Origin: Kitasatospora aureofaciens
GTDB taxonomy: Bacteria; Actinomycetota; Actinomycetes; Streptomycetales; Streptomycetaceae
Assembly (NCBI RefSeq): GCF_001188955.3
Contig: NZ_JPRF03000097.1
Location: 124,001-188,000, forward strand
DNA length: 64,000 nt
Direction: 5' to 3'
The notes beneath the pieces were generated by a model. That model was not told the origin of the DNA. It made no database searches and saw only the letters and a program-made list of their open reading frames with translations. The translations under genes were made by a program, and so were the position numbers. This document shows, in pieces, positions 25,341 to 34,228 of this stretch (positions are counted from its first letter, which is position 1; each line of letters opens with the position of its first letter).

Positions 25341-26066
25341 CTACCGCCGGGTCCGGCGCTCGGTGCGCCGGACCCAGTACCGCCATCCGGCAGCGATCTG
25401 GCCGGAGGCCCAGACGAGCGCGTCCTTCTCCAGGCTCTCCTGGTGTCCGGTCCAGTGCCGAGGTCCGCCCGCCGCCCGGGCGGCCAACTGGAGGCCGCAG
25501 GCCCGTTCCAGCAGGACGGCGTACATCACGGCGTGGGCGATGTCCGGGCCGACCGTGAGCAGGCCGTGCTGCGGCATCAGGCAGGCCCGGGCCGGCCCGA
25601 GGTCGGCGGCCAGGGCCCGGCCGAGCTCCTGGGTGCGGATCAGGTTGGCGGTGGCGCCGAAGTTCGGCAGGCCGTGCTCGGCGAAGGCCACCGCGTCGTG
25701 GCTCAGCGGCCGCAACGGCTCGCCGACGGAGGCGAACGCGTTGACGGTGCCGGAGTGGGTGTGAACCGAGACCTGGACATCCGGGCGGGCGCGCATCACC
25801 TCGGTGTGGATGTGGAACTCCAGGTGCAGCGGCCCGTCACCGGAGAGTCGCTCGCCGTCCCACGAGACCAGCACCACCCGCTCCGGCTCGATCTCCTCCA
25901 GCCCCCAGCCCGCCGCCTTCATCCAGACCCCGCGGCCGCCCGGGTCGCGGACGGCCAGGTGTCCCCAGATCATGTCCCCGTGCCCGGCCTCGGCGAGCAC
26001 CCGGCTGCCCAGCGCGGTGAGTTCCGCCGCCTCGTCGTCCGTCTCGGGTGCGTCGATGTTCTTCAT
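25341..26066 (-). CDS. class II aldolase/adducin family protein
   Basis: A 241-residue protein from the ATG at 26066 with GAGGAG six bases upstream. The aldolase II fold shows MIWGHLAVRDPGGRGVWMKAAGWGLEEI, HLEFHIHTEVMRARPDVQVSVHTHSGTVNAFA (Glu plus the Zn ligands His-x-His) and MPQHGLLTVGPDIAHAVMYAVLLERAC (the third Zn His and the conserved E-R). Family members cleave or epimerise phosphosugars such as fuculose- or ribulose-phosphate, or dehydrate methylthioribulose. The present one has no sugar operon around it. Convergent with the 40-residue ORF. Confidence 0.9.
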   Translation of the reverse strand: MKNIDAPETDDEAAELTALGSRVLAEAGHGDMIWGHLAVRDPGGRGVWMKAAGWGLEEIEPERVVLVSWDGERLSGDGPLHLEFHIHTEVMRARPDVQVSVHTHSGTVNAFASVGEPLRPLSHDAVAFAEHGLPNFGATANLIRTQELGRALAADLGPARACLMPQHGLLTVGPDIAHAVMYAVLLERACGLQLAARAAGGPRHWTGHQESLEKDALVWASGQIAAGWRYWVRRTERRTRR

Positions 26067-26148
26067 GGCCGCTCCTCGGTTGTGTTCGTCGGCTGCCATG
26101 AAGCTACGTGGAGCAAGGCAGTTGACCGGCGGGGGTTGCTGCGGCGGC

Positions 26149-26570
26149 TCACTCGGTCCTCGCGCGCGCCGGGCTTCGCTGACGTAGAGGACATGGTCCG
26201 GAGCGCCGCGGCGGCCCCGTCGGGTCGCACTCGTGCAGCAGGCGCAGCAGCTCGCCGCTGAAGGCGGTGTCCGGCGCGCCGGGCGGGGCCAGCGAGAGTT
26301 CCTCCGGAGCGGCGGAGGCCAGGACGCAGTCCGCCGTCTCGGCGGTGGCGGTCAGCTCCTCGCCGAGCACGACGGGGTTCTCCGGGTCGAGCACCGTGCG
26401 CACGTGCTCCGGGCGAGGCAGCAGCGGTGGACGAGGGCCCGCCCGATCGCACGGACGGTCCCGGCGGTGGCCGGCACCGCGGGCAGAACCGAGCCGGGGG
26501 CGTGGCTGCCGGTCCCGATGACCGGGGCCCGGGCACCGGGGAGCCCCAACGGCAGACCGGTGTCACTCAT
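26149..26570 (-). pseudogene. decayed caspase-like (peptidase C14) gene, catalytic core deleted
   Basis: The ATG overlaps the EACC1 stop by eight bases. The first 50 residues (MSDTGLPLGLPGARAPVIGTG, then VPATAGTVRAIGRALVHRC) match the start of actinomycete caspase-like proteins (RSxAVLIGTGxY...). A frameshift near 26410-26420 moves on to PEHVRTVLDPENPVVLGEELTATAETADC. The text then jumps to VLASAAPEELSLAPPGAPDT and FSGELLRLLHECDPTGPP, which belongs after the catalytic Cys in intact proteins. Both the GHG His and the DCCFSG Cys segments are absent, so about 100 residues are lost, and the C-terminus is cut short. The gene cannot make an active protease. Confidence 0.7.
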
Positions 26571-26964
26571 CGCCGTCCGGGAGGGCGGCCGGGCCGGGGC
26601 GGTCGGCGAGCGACCGGCCCACCTCGCGGACGAGTTCGGCGACGCCGTCCGGCTCGAGGCCGTGCACCGCCGTCGCCCGCAGTTCGATCGAGCTGCCGTC
26701 CGCGCGGGTCACCCGGACCACCGTCTCGCCGCCCCGCCGCCGGACCCAGGCGATCAGGGCGCAGGTCAGGCCGGACGCGGCGCCGCCCGTACCGACCGCG
26801 ACGGTGAGCACGTCGGCGCGGGTGCCCGGCGAGCCGGGCTGCGGCGGCGCGGCCTCCAGCTCGACGCGCCCCCGCAGCTCGTCCTCGGCCCGCAGCCAGG
26901 CCAGCAGGGAGGCGGCGGCGCCGCGGTCGGCGTCGGCCACACGGATTCGGAGCAGGTCGTCCAC
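26563..26964 (-). CDS. effector-associated constant component EACC1
   Basis: A 133-residue protein from a GTG after GGGGGG. It has the EACC1 pattern: LLRIRVADADRGAAASLLAWLRAEDELRGRVELE, then AAPPQPGSPGTRADVLTVAV, the small glycine helix GTGGAASGLTCALIAWVRRR and the strand TVVRVTRADGSSIELRAT. EACC1 proteins are small fixed partners found directly before effector genes, often caspase-like proteases, in predicted actinomycete conflict systems. Its partner here (26149-26570) is decayed, leaving EACC1 intact but orphaned. Confidence 0.8.
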   Translation of the reverse strand: MDDLLRIRVADADRGAAASLLAWLRAEDELRGRVELEAAPPQPGSPGTRADVLTVAVGTGGAASGLTCALIAWVRRRGGETVVRVTRADGSSIELRATAVHGLEPDGVAELVREVGRSLADRPGPAALPDGDE

Positions 26965-27235
26965 GGTCCCCCCCAGGAGTCGATGGTGCACGCTGTGTTG
27001 ACCAAGCGTCACAAGAATGAGTGGTCGCGGTCAAACGCCGTGGTGGGCGGGCCGGGGGAGGGCCGGGCGGAGGGCCCGGGGCTCGCGCTGCGCCGAACGG
27101 GTGAGAGGACCCGGCCGTCCGGAGCCTCCTGGCCCGGCCGTCCGGCGCCCCTGCCGGTGGCGGCGTGTCGGGTGGCGGATCCCAGGACGGGACGGGAGGG
27201 TGACTGCCGGGGGACCACCCGAGGAAAGAGCGAGC

Positions 27236-28015
27236 ATGCCCGAAGCCACCACCCCGTACGTGACCGGCACCCCGTGCTGGGTCGACCTGATGGCGCAGGA
27301 CCAGCAGGCCGCGCTGGACTTCTACCGCGACCTGTTCGGCTGGCAGGGGCAGACCGGCCCGGACGAGTTCGGCGGGTACGCCGTCTGCCGGCTCAACGGC
27401 AAGCCGGCGGCCGGTATCGGACCGGCGATGGCCCCCGAGGGCGTGCCGGAGCCGCCCACCGTGTGGACCAGCTACCTGGCTACCACCGACGCCCAGGCCA
27501 CCCAGGACGCCATCGTCGCGGCAGGCGGCACCCTGCTGGTGCCCGTGATGGACGTCGGCAACCTCGGCCGGATGCTGGTCGCCGCCGACCCGCAGGGCGC
27601 GGTGTTCGGCGTCTGGCAGGCGCTGGACTTCCCCGGAGCCGGGGTGGTCAACGAGCCCGGCGCGCTGATCTGGAACGAACTCCACACCGACGACATCGGC
27701 GGCGCGGGCGCCTTCTACGGCGAGGCCTTCGGCATCGAGGTCGTACCGGTGGAGGGCAACGACCAGTACTGGGAGCTGAAGGTCGGCGGCCGCCCCGTCG
27801 GCGGCGCCTCACTGCTCGACAACGACCCGCCCGGCACCCCCGCGCACTGGCTGTGCTACTTCGCGGTCGACGACGTGGACTCCGCCGCCGACACCGTGGT
27901 CAAGCGCAACGGCACCCTGCTCGCCCCGCCATTCGACATGGTCGCCGGCCGGATGGCCGTGGTCGCCGACCCGCAGGATGCTCCCTTCGCGATCATCAAG
28001 CCCACGGCGCAGTAG
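27236..28015 (+). CDS. VOC (glyoxalase/bleomycin resistance) family protein, two domains
   Basis: A 259-residue protein from an ATG after GAGGAAAG. Two tandem VOC modules of about 125 residues each: GTPCWVDLMAQDQQAALDFYRDLFGW...LLVPVMDVGNLGRMLVAADPQGAVFGVWQ, and LIWNELHTDDIGGAGAFYGEAFGIEVV...APPFDMVAGRMAVVADPQDAPFAII. Conserved His/Glu metal sites are only partly clear. Such proteins catalyse reactions on small electrophiles or bind drugs. It is divergent from the EACC1 gene. Confidence 0.9.
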   Translation: MPEATTPYVTGTPCWVDLMAQDQQAALDFYRDLFGWQGQTGPDEFGGYAVCRLNGKPAAGIGPAMAPEGVPEPPTVWTSYLATTDAQATQDAIVAAGGTLLVPVMDVGNLGRMLVAADPQGAVFGVWQALDFPGAGVVNEPGALIWNELHTDDIGGAGAFYGEAFGIEVVPVEGNDQYWELKVGGRPVGGASLLDNDPPGTPAHWLCYFAVDDVDSAADTVVKRNGTLLAPPFDMVAGRMAVVADPQDAPFAIIKPTAQ

Positions 28016-28086
28016 CAGCACCGCCCGCCGACCGAACCCCGGGCCCGCCGGAACCGGCGGCCGACTGATCCCCCGGCTCGGTCCGG

Positions 28087-29517
28087 TCAGGCGGTCGCGG
28101 CGCCGAACCAGCGGGCCAACGCCCCGTTCAGCGACTGCTGCTCGGCACCGACCCAGGCCACGTGCCCGTCGGGGCGCAGCAGGACGGCGGGGGCGTCCAA
28201 CTCCTCCAGCGGGTCCACGACCCGGTCGACGCGGTCCGCCCAGCCCGCCACCGAGAGGCTGCCGCCCGTCGCGTCGAGCAGCAGCGCCCGGCCGCCGTGC
28301 ATCCGCTCGTACAGGCGCCCCTGCTTCAGCCGGACGTCCCGCAGACGGCGTCCGAGCAGTTCGTGGCCCTCGCCGAGGTCGTAGCGGACCCCGACGCCGA
28401 AGACCATCTCGGTGATGTAGCGGTTCACCTCCTCGAAGTCCATCAGGGTGGAGAGCAGCTCCCGCAGCGCGACCGCGCCCGGTTCGGCGCCCAGCAGGGT
28501 CATCTGCGCCCGGGTGTTGGCCAGGACGCGGGCGCCCACCGGGTGGCGTTCGGCGTGGTAGCTGTCCAGCAGGTCGGCGGGGGCGTGGCCCCGCACGGCG
28601 GCCGCGAGCTTCCAGCCGAGGTTGTAGGCGTCCTGGATGCCGAGGTTGAGGCCCTGGCCGCCGGTGGGAGGGTGGATGTGCGCGGCGTCACCGGCGAGGA
28701 AGGCCCGGCCGAGCCGGTACTGCTCGGCCTGCCGGGTGGCGTCGCCGAAGCGGGAGAGCCAGCGGGGCGAGTGCGCCCCGAAGTCGGTGCCGGCGATGGC
28801 GCGCAGCTGCTGCCGGAACTCCTCCAGGGTGGGCGCCTCGGCCCGGTCCTCGGCCACGTCCGTGGCGGGCACGATCACCCGGTACGCCCCCTCGCCCCGG
28901 GGGATGGCGCCGAAGCGCAGCTCGGTGCGGCGGACCTCGGTGACGACGGCCTCGATCGTCGCCGGGTCCTCGGCCAGCGACAGCTCGCCGAGCAGGGTGT
29001 CGACCCGGGACGGTTCCCCGGGGAAGGCGATGCCGAGCTGCCGGCGCACCGTGCTGCGGCCGCCGTCGCAGCCGACCAGGTAGCGCGAGCGCAGCCGGGT
29101 TCCGTCCGCCAGCTCGACCGTCACCGCGTCCTCGTCCTGGCTGAGACCGGTCGCCTCCTGGCCGCGCCGGATCTCGGCGCCGAGGTCGAGCGCGTACTCG
29201 TGGAGCAGCCGCTCGGTGACCGGCTGCTCCACGGTCAGGCCGTACGGGTGGGCGGTGTCCATGGTCTCCGGCCACGGCTTGTGGATGTGGCCGAAGAAGC
29301 CGCCGACCTTGAACTTCCCGCCCACCGCGAGGAACCGGTCGAGCAGGCCGCGCTGGTCCATCATCTCCACGCTGCGCACGTGCAGCCCCTGGCCGCGGGA
29401 CTCCCCGGTCGGCTCGGTCAGCCGCTCCAGCACGACCACCTGCACGCCCTGCAGCCGCAGCTCGATCGCCAGCATGAGGCCGGTCGGCCCGCCGCCGACC
29501 ACGATCACATCGATCAT
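28087..29517 (-). CDS. rox: rifampicin monooxygenase (FAD-dependent, PHBH fold)
   Basis: A 476-residue class A flavin monooxygenase. The FAD motifs are IVVGGGPTGLMLAIELRLQG, VGCDGGRSTVRRQLG (the DG motif) and FLAGDAAHIHPPTGGQGLNLGIQDA. Over its length it follows the Rox/RIFMO pattern: QGLHVRSVEMMDQRGLLDRF, GFFGHIHKPWPETMDTAHPYGL, TDFGAHSPRWLSRFGDATRQ, LGRRLRDVRLKQGRLYERMH and a thioredoxin-like tail AVLLRPDGHVAWVG. These enzymes hydroxylate the naphthyl ring of rifamycins, which opens the ansa bridge and gives resistance. The ATG at 29517 has GGGGGA upstream. The inverted repeat at 29653-29687, about 136 bases upstream, fits rifamycin-inducible control. Confidence 0.9.
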   Translation of the reverse strand: MIDVIVVGGGPTGLMLAIELRLQGVQVVVLERLTEPTGESRGQGLHVRSVEMMDQRGLLDRFLAVGGKFKVGGFFGHIHKPWPETMDTAHPYGLTVEQPVTERLLHEYALDLGAEIRRGQEATGLSQDEDAVTVELADGTRLRSRYLVGCDGGRSTVRRQLGIAFPGEPSRVDTLLGELSLAEDPATIEAVVTEVRRTELRFGAIPRGEGAYRVIVPATDVAEDRAEAPTLEEFRQQLRAIAGTDFGAHSPRWLSRFGDATRQAEQYRLGRAFLAGDAAHIHPPTGGQGLNLGIQDAYNLGWKLAAAVRGHAPADLLDSYHAERHPVGARVLANTRAQMTLLGAEPGAVALRELLSTLMDFEEVNRYITEMVFGVGVRYDLGEGHELLGRRLRDVRLKQGRLYERMHGGRALLLDATGGSLSVAGWADRVDRVVDPLEELDAPAVLLRPDGHVAWVGAEQQSLNGALARWFGAATA

Positions 29518-29652
29518 CGGTACATCCCCCAGTGAGTTGGAACAGAAGAGGCCGGTGGAGGCCGGCGAAGCCCGGCAAGTCGGGACACCGGCGCAGGTAG
29601 GGAGCGAACCACGCAATTCGCCGGGTTCCGGCCCAGGGCGACGATTGTGCGG

Positions 29653-29687
29653 CCTCCGGGGGGCCTTGCGGCAAGGCCCCCCGGAGG
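29653..29687 (-). promoter_or_regulatory. rifamycin-associated element (RAE)-like inverted repeat
   Basis: A perfect inverted repeat with 17-base arms (CCTCCGGGGGGCCTTGC and GCAAGGCCCCCCGGAGG) around a single G. The core CCTTGC-G-GCAAGG matches my memory of the conserved RAE that precedes rifamycin-inactivating genes in actinobacteria. It lies 136-170 bases before the monooxygenase start. The flanking extra GC arms are longer than the known 19-base element. Confidence 0.8.
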
Positions 29688-29911
29688 GGATACTTTGGTA
29701 GTGGCGAGGAGTCCCTGATCTCCTCGCCTTCGTCGTTCGTGGCCTTGTCCCCGACGCGGCCGGACTGTGCGCCGGAGGCTCCCGCACTGGCCTCGGTCGC
29801 CTGGTCGCCCGTCTCAACGCCGAGTTCGACCGGCGGAGCACGCCGATGCCGTGGCTGAGGATGTCCGATTCGCCCCAGGCAATCGACGGTTGGTGGCGCA
29901 GACGGCGCCGA

Positions 29912-30092
29912 TCAGGATCGAGAGGCTCATGCCCCGTGAGGCCGAGCCCCGGGACCGGGTGGCATCCATCGAGCTGCTTGCCTCGCCGCAGGTGCACAGC
30001 TACCTCGGCCGCCCCCGCTCGCGCGACGAGCTGGAGGGCGAACTGCCCGAGGTGCCCGAGCGGTGGCCCGGGCGCCTTCCCGGTGACGATCG
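29912..30092 (+). pseudogene. GNAT acetyltransferase fragment
   Basis: An open stretch reading RIERLMPREAEPRDRVASIEL and LLASPQVHSYLGRPRSRDELEGELPEVPERWPGRL resembles the first 55 residues of GNAT proteins (RPxxxxD...LLASPEVHRYLGGPRSxEELE). The acetyl-CoA binding half is missing, and what follows is unrelated. No start codon of its own is convincing. It is a remnant next to another fragment on the opposite strand. Confidence 0.5.
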
Positions 30093-30104
30093 ACTGAGGG
30101 GGCG

Positions 30105-30399
30105 TCAGGCGCGGCCGTCACCAGGTAGCGGAGCTTGTGACCGTCCGTGGCGCTCGCCGACCGGGCGGGTGTGGGCCATGGTCTTCAGGTTGATCGTGCT
30201 CGGCGAGTAGATCGGCAACTCCGTTGTCAGCCGACCGAAGTACGGCGGTTCCGTCTCGCGGCCCTCGGTCTCCCGCAGTTCGGTGGCGCGGGCGAAGTCG
30301 GCCTGGCTCAGCGCGAGGCGCCGGGGCGGAGAAGTCGAGCGGGAGTTCGTCGTGGTGCCGGTTGCAGCAGGTGCAGGTGTAGCCGAGATGATCAGACAT
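30105..30399 (-). pseudogene. DUF2199-like gene with internal deletion
   Basis: The ATG at 30399 begins MSDHLGYTCTCCNRHHDELP LDFSAPAP-like text with the family's CTCC zinc-binding-like pair. After 28 residues the frame is lost. The next recognisable text, in another frame, is ALSQADFARATELRETEGRE, TEPPYFGRLTTELPIYSPST and INLKTMAHTRPVGER, which lies about 60 residues further on in intact DUF2199 proteins. The C-terminus is also cut. A deletion plus frameshift has inactivated it. DUF2199 has no known function. Confidence 0.65.
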
Positions 30400-30534
30400 G
30401 CAGGGGAGCTTGCGGGCCGCCACTGGCCGTGTTCTTCCGGGTGGGTTGATGACGAACGAAGCGGAAGCGGCCGACTGCGGGCGCCCCGGTCCTGCTAGCG
30501 TGGCGCGGGAATCCGCGGTGATGGGAGTACGGGC

Positions 30535-31014
30535 GTGGCGGGCGGGCATCGGTGGCTGCTGGACGAGACGCCCTGGCCGGAGCAGGCGCGGTTGGGGTAC
30601 GGCGCGTTGGTGGAGCTGGTCACGCCCGAGCCACGGGTGCCGGACCTCGGATGGCTCGGGGACGGGCTGGTCGGCACCCGGGGGGTGGTGGTCGGCTGCG
30701 AGGTCGAGGGGGACGGCCCGGTCTACGGGGTGGTGACCGAGGACGGGAGCCCGTGGCGGCTGGGGCCGGAGTTCCTGGCCGCGTTGGGTGGCTGCCGGAC
30801 GGACCTGCCACCGCGCTACCGCAGCGATCTGCCGGAGGGCACCCGGGTGCGGATCCTGGCCGGCCCGGCCCCGGAGGGCGGGCCGGCCGGGGCCGTCGGG
30901 CGGGTCACCGGGCTGTGGTGGGAGAGCGCGCTGGAGCCGCCGATGGGGTACACCGTCGAGGTGGGCGACTACACCCACTGCGTGACCCCGGAACAGGTCG
31001 AACTGCTCCGGTAG
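30535..31014 (+). CDS. hypothetical protein, beta-rich
   Basis: A 159-residue protein from a GTG. It alternates strands and turns rich in G, V, E and W (GTRGVVVGCEVEGDGPVYGVVTED; GTRVRILAGPAPEGGPAGAVGRVTGLWWES; GYTVEVGDYTHCVTPEQVELL). The last two blocks look like small SH3-like barrels (KOW-like: GTRVRIL...GxVGRVTGLW...YTVEV...TPEQVEL). No signal peptide. Convergent with the penicillin-binding protein gene, 17 bases apart. Function unknown. Confidence 0.75.
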   Translation: MAGGHRWLLDETPWPEQARLGYGALVELVTPEPRVPDLGWLGDGLVGTRGVVVGCEVEGDGPVYGVVTEDGSPWRLGPEFLAALGGCRTDLPPRYRSDLPEGTRVRILAGPAPEGGPAGAVGRVTGLWWESALEPPMGYTVEVGDYTHCVTPEQVELLR

Positions 31015-31031
31015 TGCTCTGTCAGGTGGCG

Positions 31032-32759
31032 TCAGCCCTTGCCGCCGCCCGCCTTCAGGACCTGGGCGGCGGCCACGCCCGCGGCGCTGTTGCCGTGGCC
31101 GCCGCCCTCGACCTCGGCGGCGACGGCGAGGTCGTTGCGGTAGGCGATGAACCAGCTGTTGGTGGCCTGCGAACCGGCCTCCACGGTGCCGGTCTTGGCG
31201 CCGATCTGACCGCTCAGCCCGGACATCGGGGCCTGGGCAGTGCCCTGGGTCACGGTCCGGGCCATCATCGAGCGCAGGCTCTGGGCGACGTCGGCGGGCA
31301 GCCGGCCGGGGGCCGTCACGCGCTTGGCGTCCTCCCGCAGCACGGGCTGGCGGAACGTTCCGCTCTGCACGGTGGCGGCGACCGAGGCCATCAGCAGCGA
31401 GTTCACCTGGATCTGGCCCTGGCCGATGTACTCGGCCGCCGCCTCGTCCTTGTTCCCCGGCGCCGGGATGGTGGCGTCCCGGCTGGGGATGCCGATCCGC
31501 CACTGCAGGCCGAGGCCGAACTGGTCGCGGGCGACCGACGCCAGGGTGCCGGGCTGGAGCTTCTCCAGGCCCTTGTCGATGAACCCGGTGTTGCAGGAGT
31601 GGATGAAGTCGTCGCTGAGGGTGTAGTCGAGGTGGCTGCCGGGCTCGTCGTTGTGCCAGGTCCGGGGGGAGTTGGTGGTCTCCTTGCAGGGCGCCGCCGT
31701 GTCCGGGGTCATCCCGGCCTGGAGGAGCGCGGCGGAGGTGATCACCTTCATCGTCGAACCGGGCGCCTGCCCGCCGCCGACCGCCCGGTTGAACTCGCCC
31801 TGCGGGGCGAAGGCCATCGCGAGGATGTTCCCGGTGCTCGGCTGGACCGCGACCAGGGAGGCGGGCTTGCCACCCGCCGACTGCTGCTTCACCGCGTCCT
31901 CGGCGACCTGCTGGAGATCGGCGTCCAGGGTGAGCTTGACCTGTGGCGCGCTCGGCGGGGCCAGCACGAACAGCTGCTCCGCCTCCTGCGAACCGCCGCC
32001 GCTGAGCACCACGGCCTGCCCGGTGACGACCTTCGCACCGTCGGGCGGCGCGATCTGCGGCAGCACGGACCGCAGTGACGGGAACGAGTCCAGCGGCCGG
32101 CCCTTGCGGTCGGTGGGCTTGGACACCGGGTTGGGCAGGGTCTTCACGGCGAGCGTCTTCCCCGCACCGAGCTTCGGGTGGATCACCGCCGGCGCCCAGC
32201 GGACCAGGATGCGCCCGTCCGCGGCGCGCACGACGCCCAGCGTGCTGTCGTACTCCCAGGCCTCCGAGGTGCCGTCGAACTCGGCCCGAACCCGGTAGCC
32301 GACGGCCGGCTCGCTCGGCGTGCCGGTGGCGGCGGCGCCCGTCCCGGTCAGCGTGAGCTTACGGGCGGAGACCCCGTCGTGGAACGAGGTCAACGCCATC
32401 CGGGCGGCTTCCGGGCGGTCGGTCAGGCCGGCCGCGACCGTGAGGTCCCCGCGGCCCCAGGCCGCCAGGAAGTCCTTGGCGACGGCGTCGGCCTCCGCGG
32501 CGGTGGGCGGCGTCTGAGGCCCCTGCGAGACCGTCGCGTCCGCACCGGCCCCCTTGTCGGAGGAGCCGCCGGACACGGCGCTCACCACGTTGTGGGCGCC
32601 GTACCCGCCGACCACCACCAGTGCGGTGAACACCCCGCCGATCGCCACCAGCCAGACCCGGCGGGACCGCGGGCGGCGCGGGGCCTCCTCGTGGTCGTCG
32701 AGGACGAGGTGCTCGTCGTGGTCCTGTTCCGGGTACCGCTCGTCGTGTTCTCGGTACAT
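31032..32759 (-). CDS. class B penicillin-binding protein (MecA_N plus transpeptidase)
   Basis: A 575-residue protein from an ATG after GGGGGGACG. A charged cytoplasmic N-terminus is followed by one membrane helix (RRVWLVAIGGVFTALVVVGGYG). A MecA_N/NTF2-like domain follows (about 85-200, AAEADAVAKDFLAAWGRGDL...VRWAPAVIHPKL). The transpeptidase domain has PGSTMK (Ser335, Lys338), the SxN-like SCN in DDFIHSCNTGF and KTGT. It should cross-link peptidoglycan outside the membrane and bind beta-lactams. Streptomycetes carry several such proteins; this one is a stand-alone gene. Whether it is needed for growth or sporulation is not visible. Confidence 0.92.
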   Translation of the reverse strand: MYREHDERYPEQDHDEHLVLDDHEEAPRRPRSRRVWLVAIGGVFTALVVVGGYGAHNVVSAVSGGSSDKGAGADATVSQGPQTPPTAAEADAVAKDFLAAWGRGDLTVAAGLTDRPEAARMALTSFHDGVSARKLTLTGTGAAATGTPSEPAVGYRVRAEFDGTSEAWEYDSTLGVVRAADGRILVRWAPAVIHPKLGAGKTLAVKTLPNPVSKPTDRKGRPLDSFPSLRSVLPQIAPPDGAKVVTGQAVVLSGGGSQEAEQLFVLAPPSAPQVKLTLDADLQQVAEDAVKQQSAGGKPASLVAVQPSTGNILAMAFAPQGEFNRAVGGGQAPGSTMKVITSAALLQAGMTPDTAAPCKETTNSPRTWHNDEPGSHLDYTLSDDFIHSCNTGFIDKGLEKLQPGTLASVARDQFGLGLQWRIGIPSRDATIPAPGNKDEAAAEYIGQGQIQVNSLLMASVAATVQSGTFRQPVLREDAKRVTAPGRLPADVAQSLRSMMARTVTQGTAQAPMSGLSGQIGAKTGTVEAGSQATNSWFIAYRNDLAVAAEVEGGGHGNSAAGVAAAQVLKAGGGKG

Positions 32760-32991
32760 GCTGCTTCGTCCCCCCTGCGTACTTCGGTGTGTGCCGCCCG
32801 CCCCTCCCGGATGCGCCGCACGCTCGGACACCGCCGGGCCGTTCGGGCCCGGACAGCCTATGCGGCGGCGGCCCACCGGTCGACAGCGGGGGCTTTGCGA
32901 GCGCTTGACCTGCGGAACCGCCGGTACGGCGGGTGGGCGCGGGTAGCCCGGTACGGGCGACGCGGGCGGCTGCGGGCGGGCCGGTACGGCC

Positions 32992-34029
32992 TCAGCGGCC
33001 GGTGGTGACGACCATGCGGAACCGCGCCCGCCCGTTGGTCATCTTCGCGACGGCGGCTCCGGTCTGCTCCAGCGGAAGCTCCTCGATCCAGGCCCGCACC
33101 CCGGTCCGGGCGGCGAAGCGCAGGGTGTCCTGGATGTCGACGGCGGCGCCGGAGGAGTGGGCGTAGATCCGGCGGTCACCGTTCAGCAACTGCAGCGGGC
33201 TGACGGCGAGGCGGTCGGGGGACACCCCGACGATGACGAGTTCGCCGCGGCGGCCCAGGCCGTCGATGGTGGCGGACATGGCGTCGGCGTCGGTGACGGT
33301 GGCCAGAACCACCTTGGCGCCACCGAGCGCCTGGAGGACGTCCGCGACGCTCCCGGCGGTGCTGTCGACGTAGTGGTCCGCGCCGAGTTCGTGGGCCAGC
33401 GGCTCCTTCTCCGAACCGCGGGCGATCGCGACCGTGCGGAAGCCCATCGCGTGGGCGAACTGGACGCCCAGATGGCCGAGGCCGCCCAGGCCGAGGATCG
33501 CGACCGTGTCGCCGGGGCGGGCGGCGGCGCGGCGCAGGGCGTTGAAGACGGTCACACCGGCGCAGGCCAGCGGTGCGGCCTCGGCGGCGGTCAGCTCGTC
33601 GGGCACGGCCGCGAGGGCGTCGGCGGGCACGATGACGGAGTCGGCGTAGCCGCCCGGGTACGCGGCGCCGGGGACCTGCAGCAGGGCGCAGTGGATGGCG
33701 TCGCCGGAGCGGCAGGCGTCGCAGCGCCCGCAACTGCCGCCGAACCAGCCGACGGCGACCCGGTCGCCGACCTTCCAGCCCTGCACGCCGTCGCCCAGGG
33801 CGTCGATCTGGCCCGCGATCTCGTGACCGGGAGTGACCGGGAAGGTGGTGCCGGGCAGCATGCCGGCGGCGATCAGCAGGTCGGAATGGCACACACCGCA
33901 GGCCTCGACGGCGATGCGGACCGCACCGGGACCGGGATCGCGGAGCGGGACCTCGACCAGCTCGGGCGCCGCCCCCGGCGCGGCGACCTGAACGGACCGG
34001 ACGGCGGGGGTGGGGGTGGTGGCAGCCAT
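32992..34029 (-). CDS. zinc-dependent alcohol dehydrogenase
   Basis: A 345-residue medium-chain dehydrogenase. Catalytic zinc ligands are in EACGVCHSDLL and TPGHEIAG. The structural zinc loop has four Cys in SCGRCDACRSGDAIHC. The NAD(P) Rossmann motif is VAILGLGGLGHLGVQFAHAMG. The pattern GVCHSDLLIAAGMLPGTTFPVTPGHEIAG is that of the AdhP/AdhA group acting on primary alcohols or aldehydes. The ATG at 34029 is chosen over an open upstream frame because the family begins there. It precedes the penicillin-binding protein on the same strand with a 230-base gap. Confidence 0.93.
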   Translation of the reverse strand: MAATTPTPAVRSVQVAAPGAAPELVEVPLRDPGPGAVRIAVEACGVCHSDLLIAAGMLPGTTFPVTPGHEIAGQIDALGDGVQGWKVGDRVAVGWFGGSCGRCDACRSGDAIHCALLQVPGAAYPGGYADSVIVPADALAAVPDELTAAEAAPLACAGVTVFNALRRAAARPGDTVAILGLGGLGHLGVQFAHAMGFRTVAIARGSEKEPLAHELGADHYVDSTAGSVADVLQALGGAKVVLATVTDADAMSATIDGLGRRGELVIVGVSPDRLAVSPLQLLNGDRRIYAHSSGAAVDIQDTLRFAARTGVRAWIEELPLEQTGAAVAKMTNGRARFRMVVTTGR

Positions 34030-34228
34030 GAGGGGTCCTTCGTCATGGGAGGGCGACGCGGGGCGGGGCCCGCACGCGCTGACCACACCAGCTTGATACG
34101 TCCGCCAGGGGTTGGCCACGCACTGCCGGTCCGACGACGGGTCCACCGTGGGCGGGCGTCCGCTCACGCCGCAGGCCGGACGCGGCCACCGCGACCGGCC
34201 TGCGGGGCCGGCCGTCCGTCCCGGCGGC

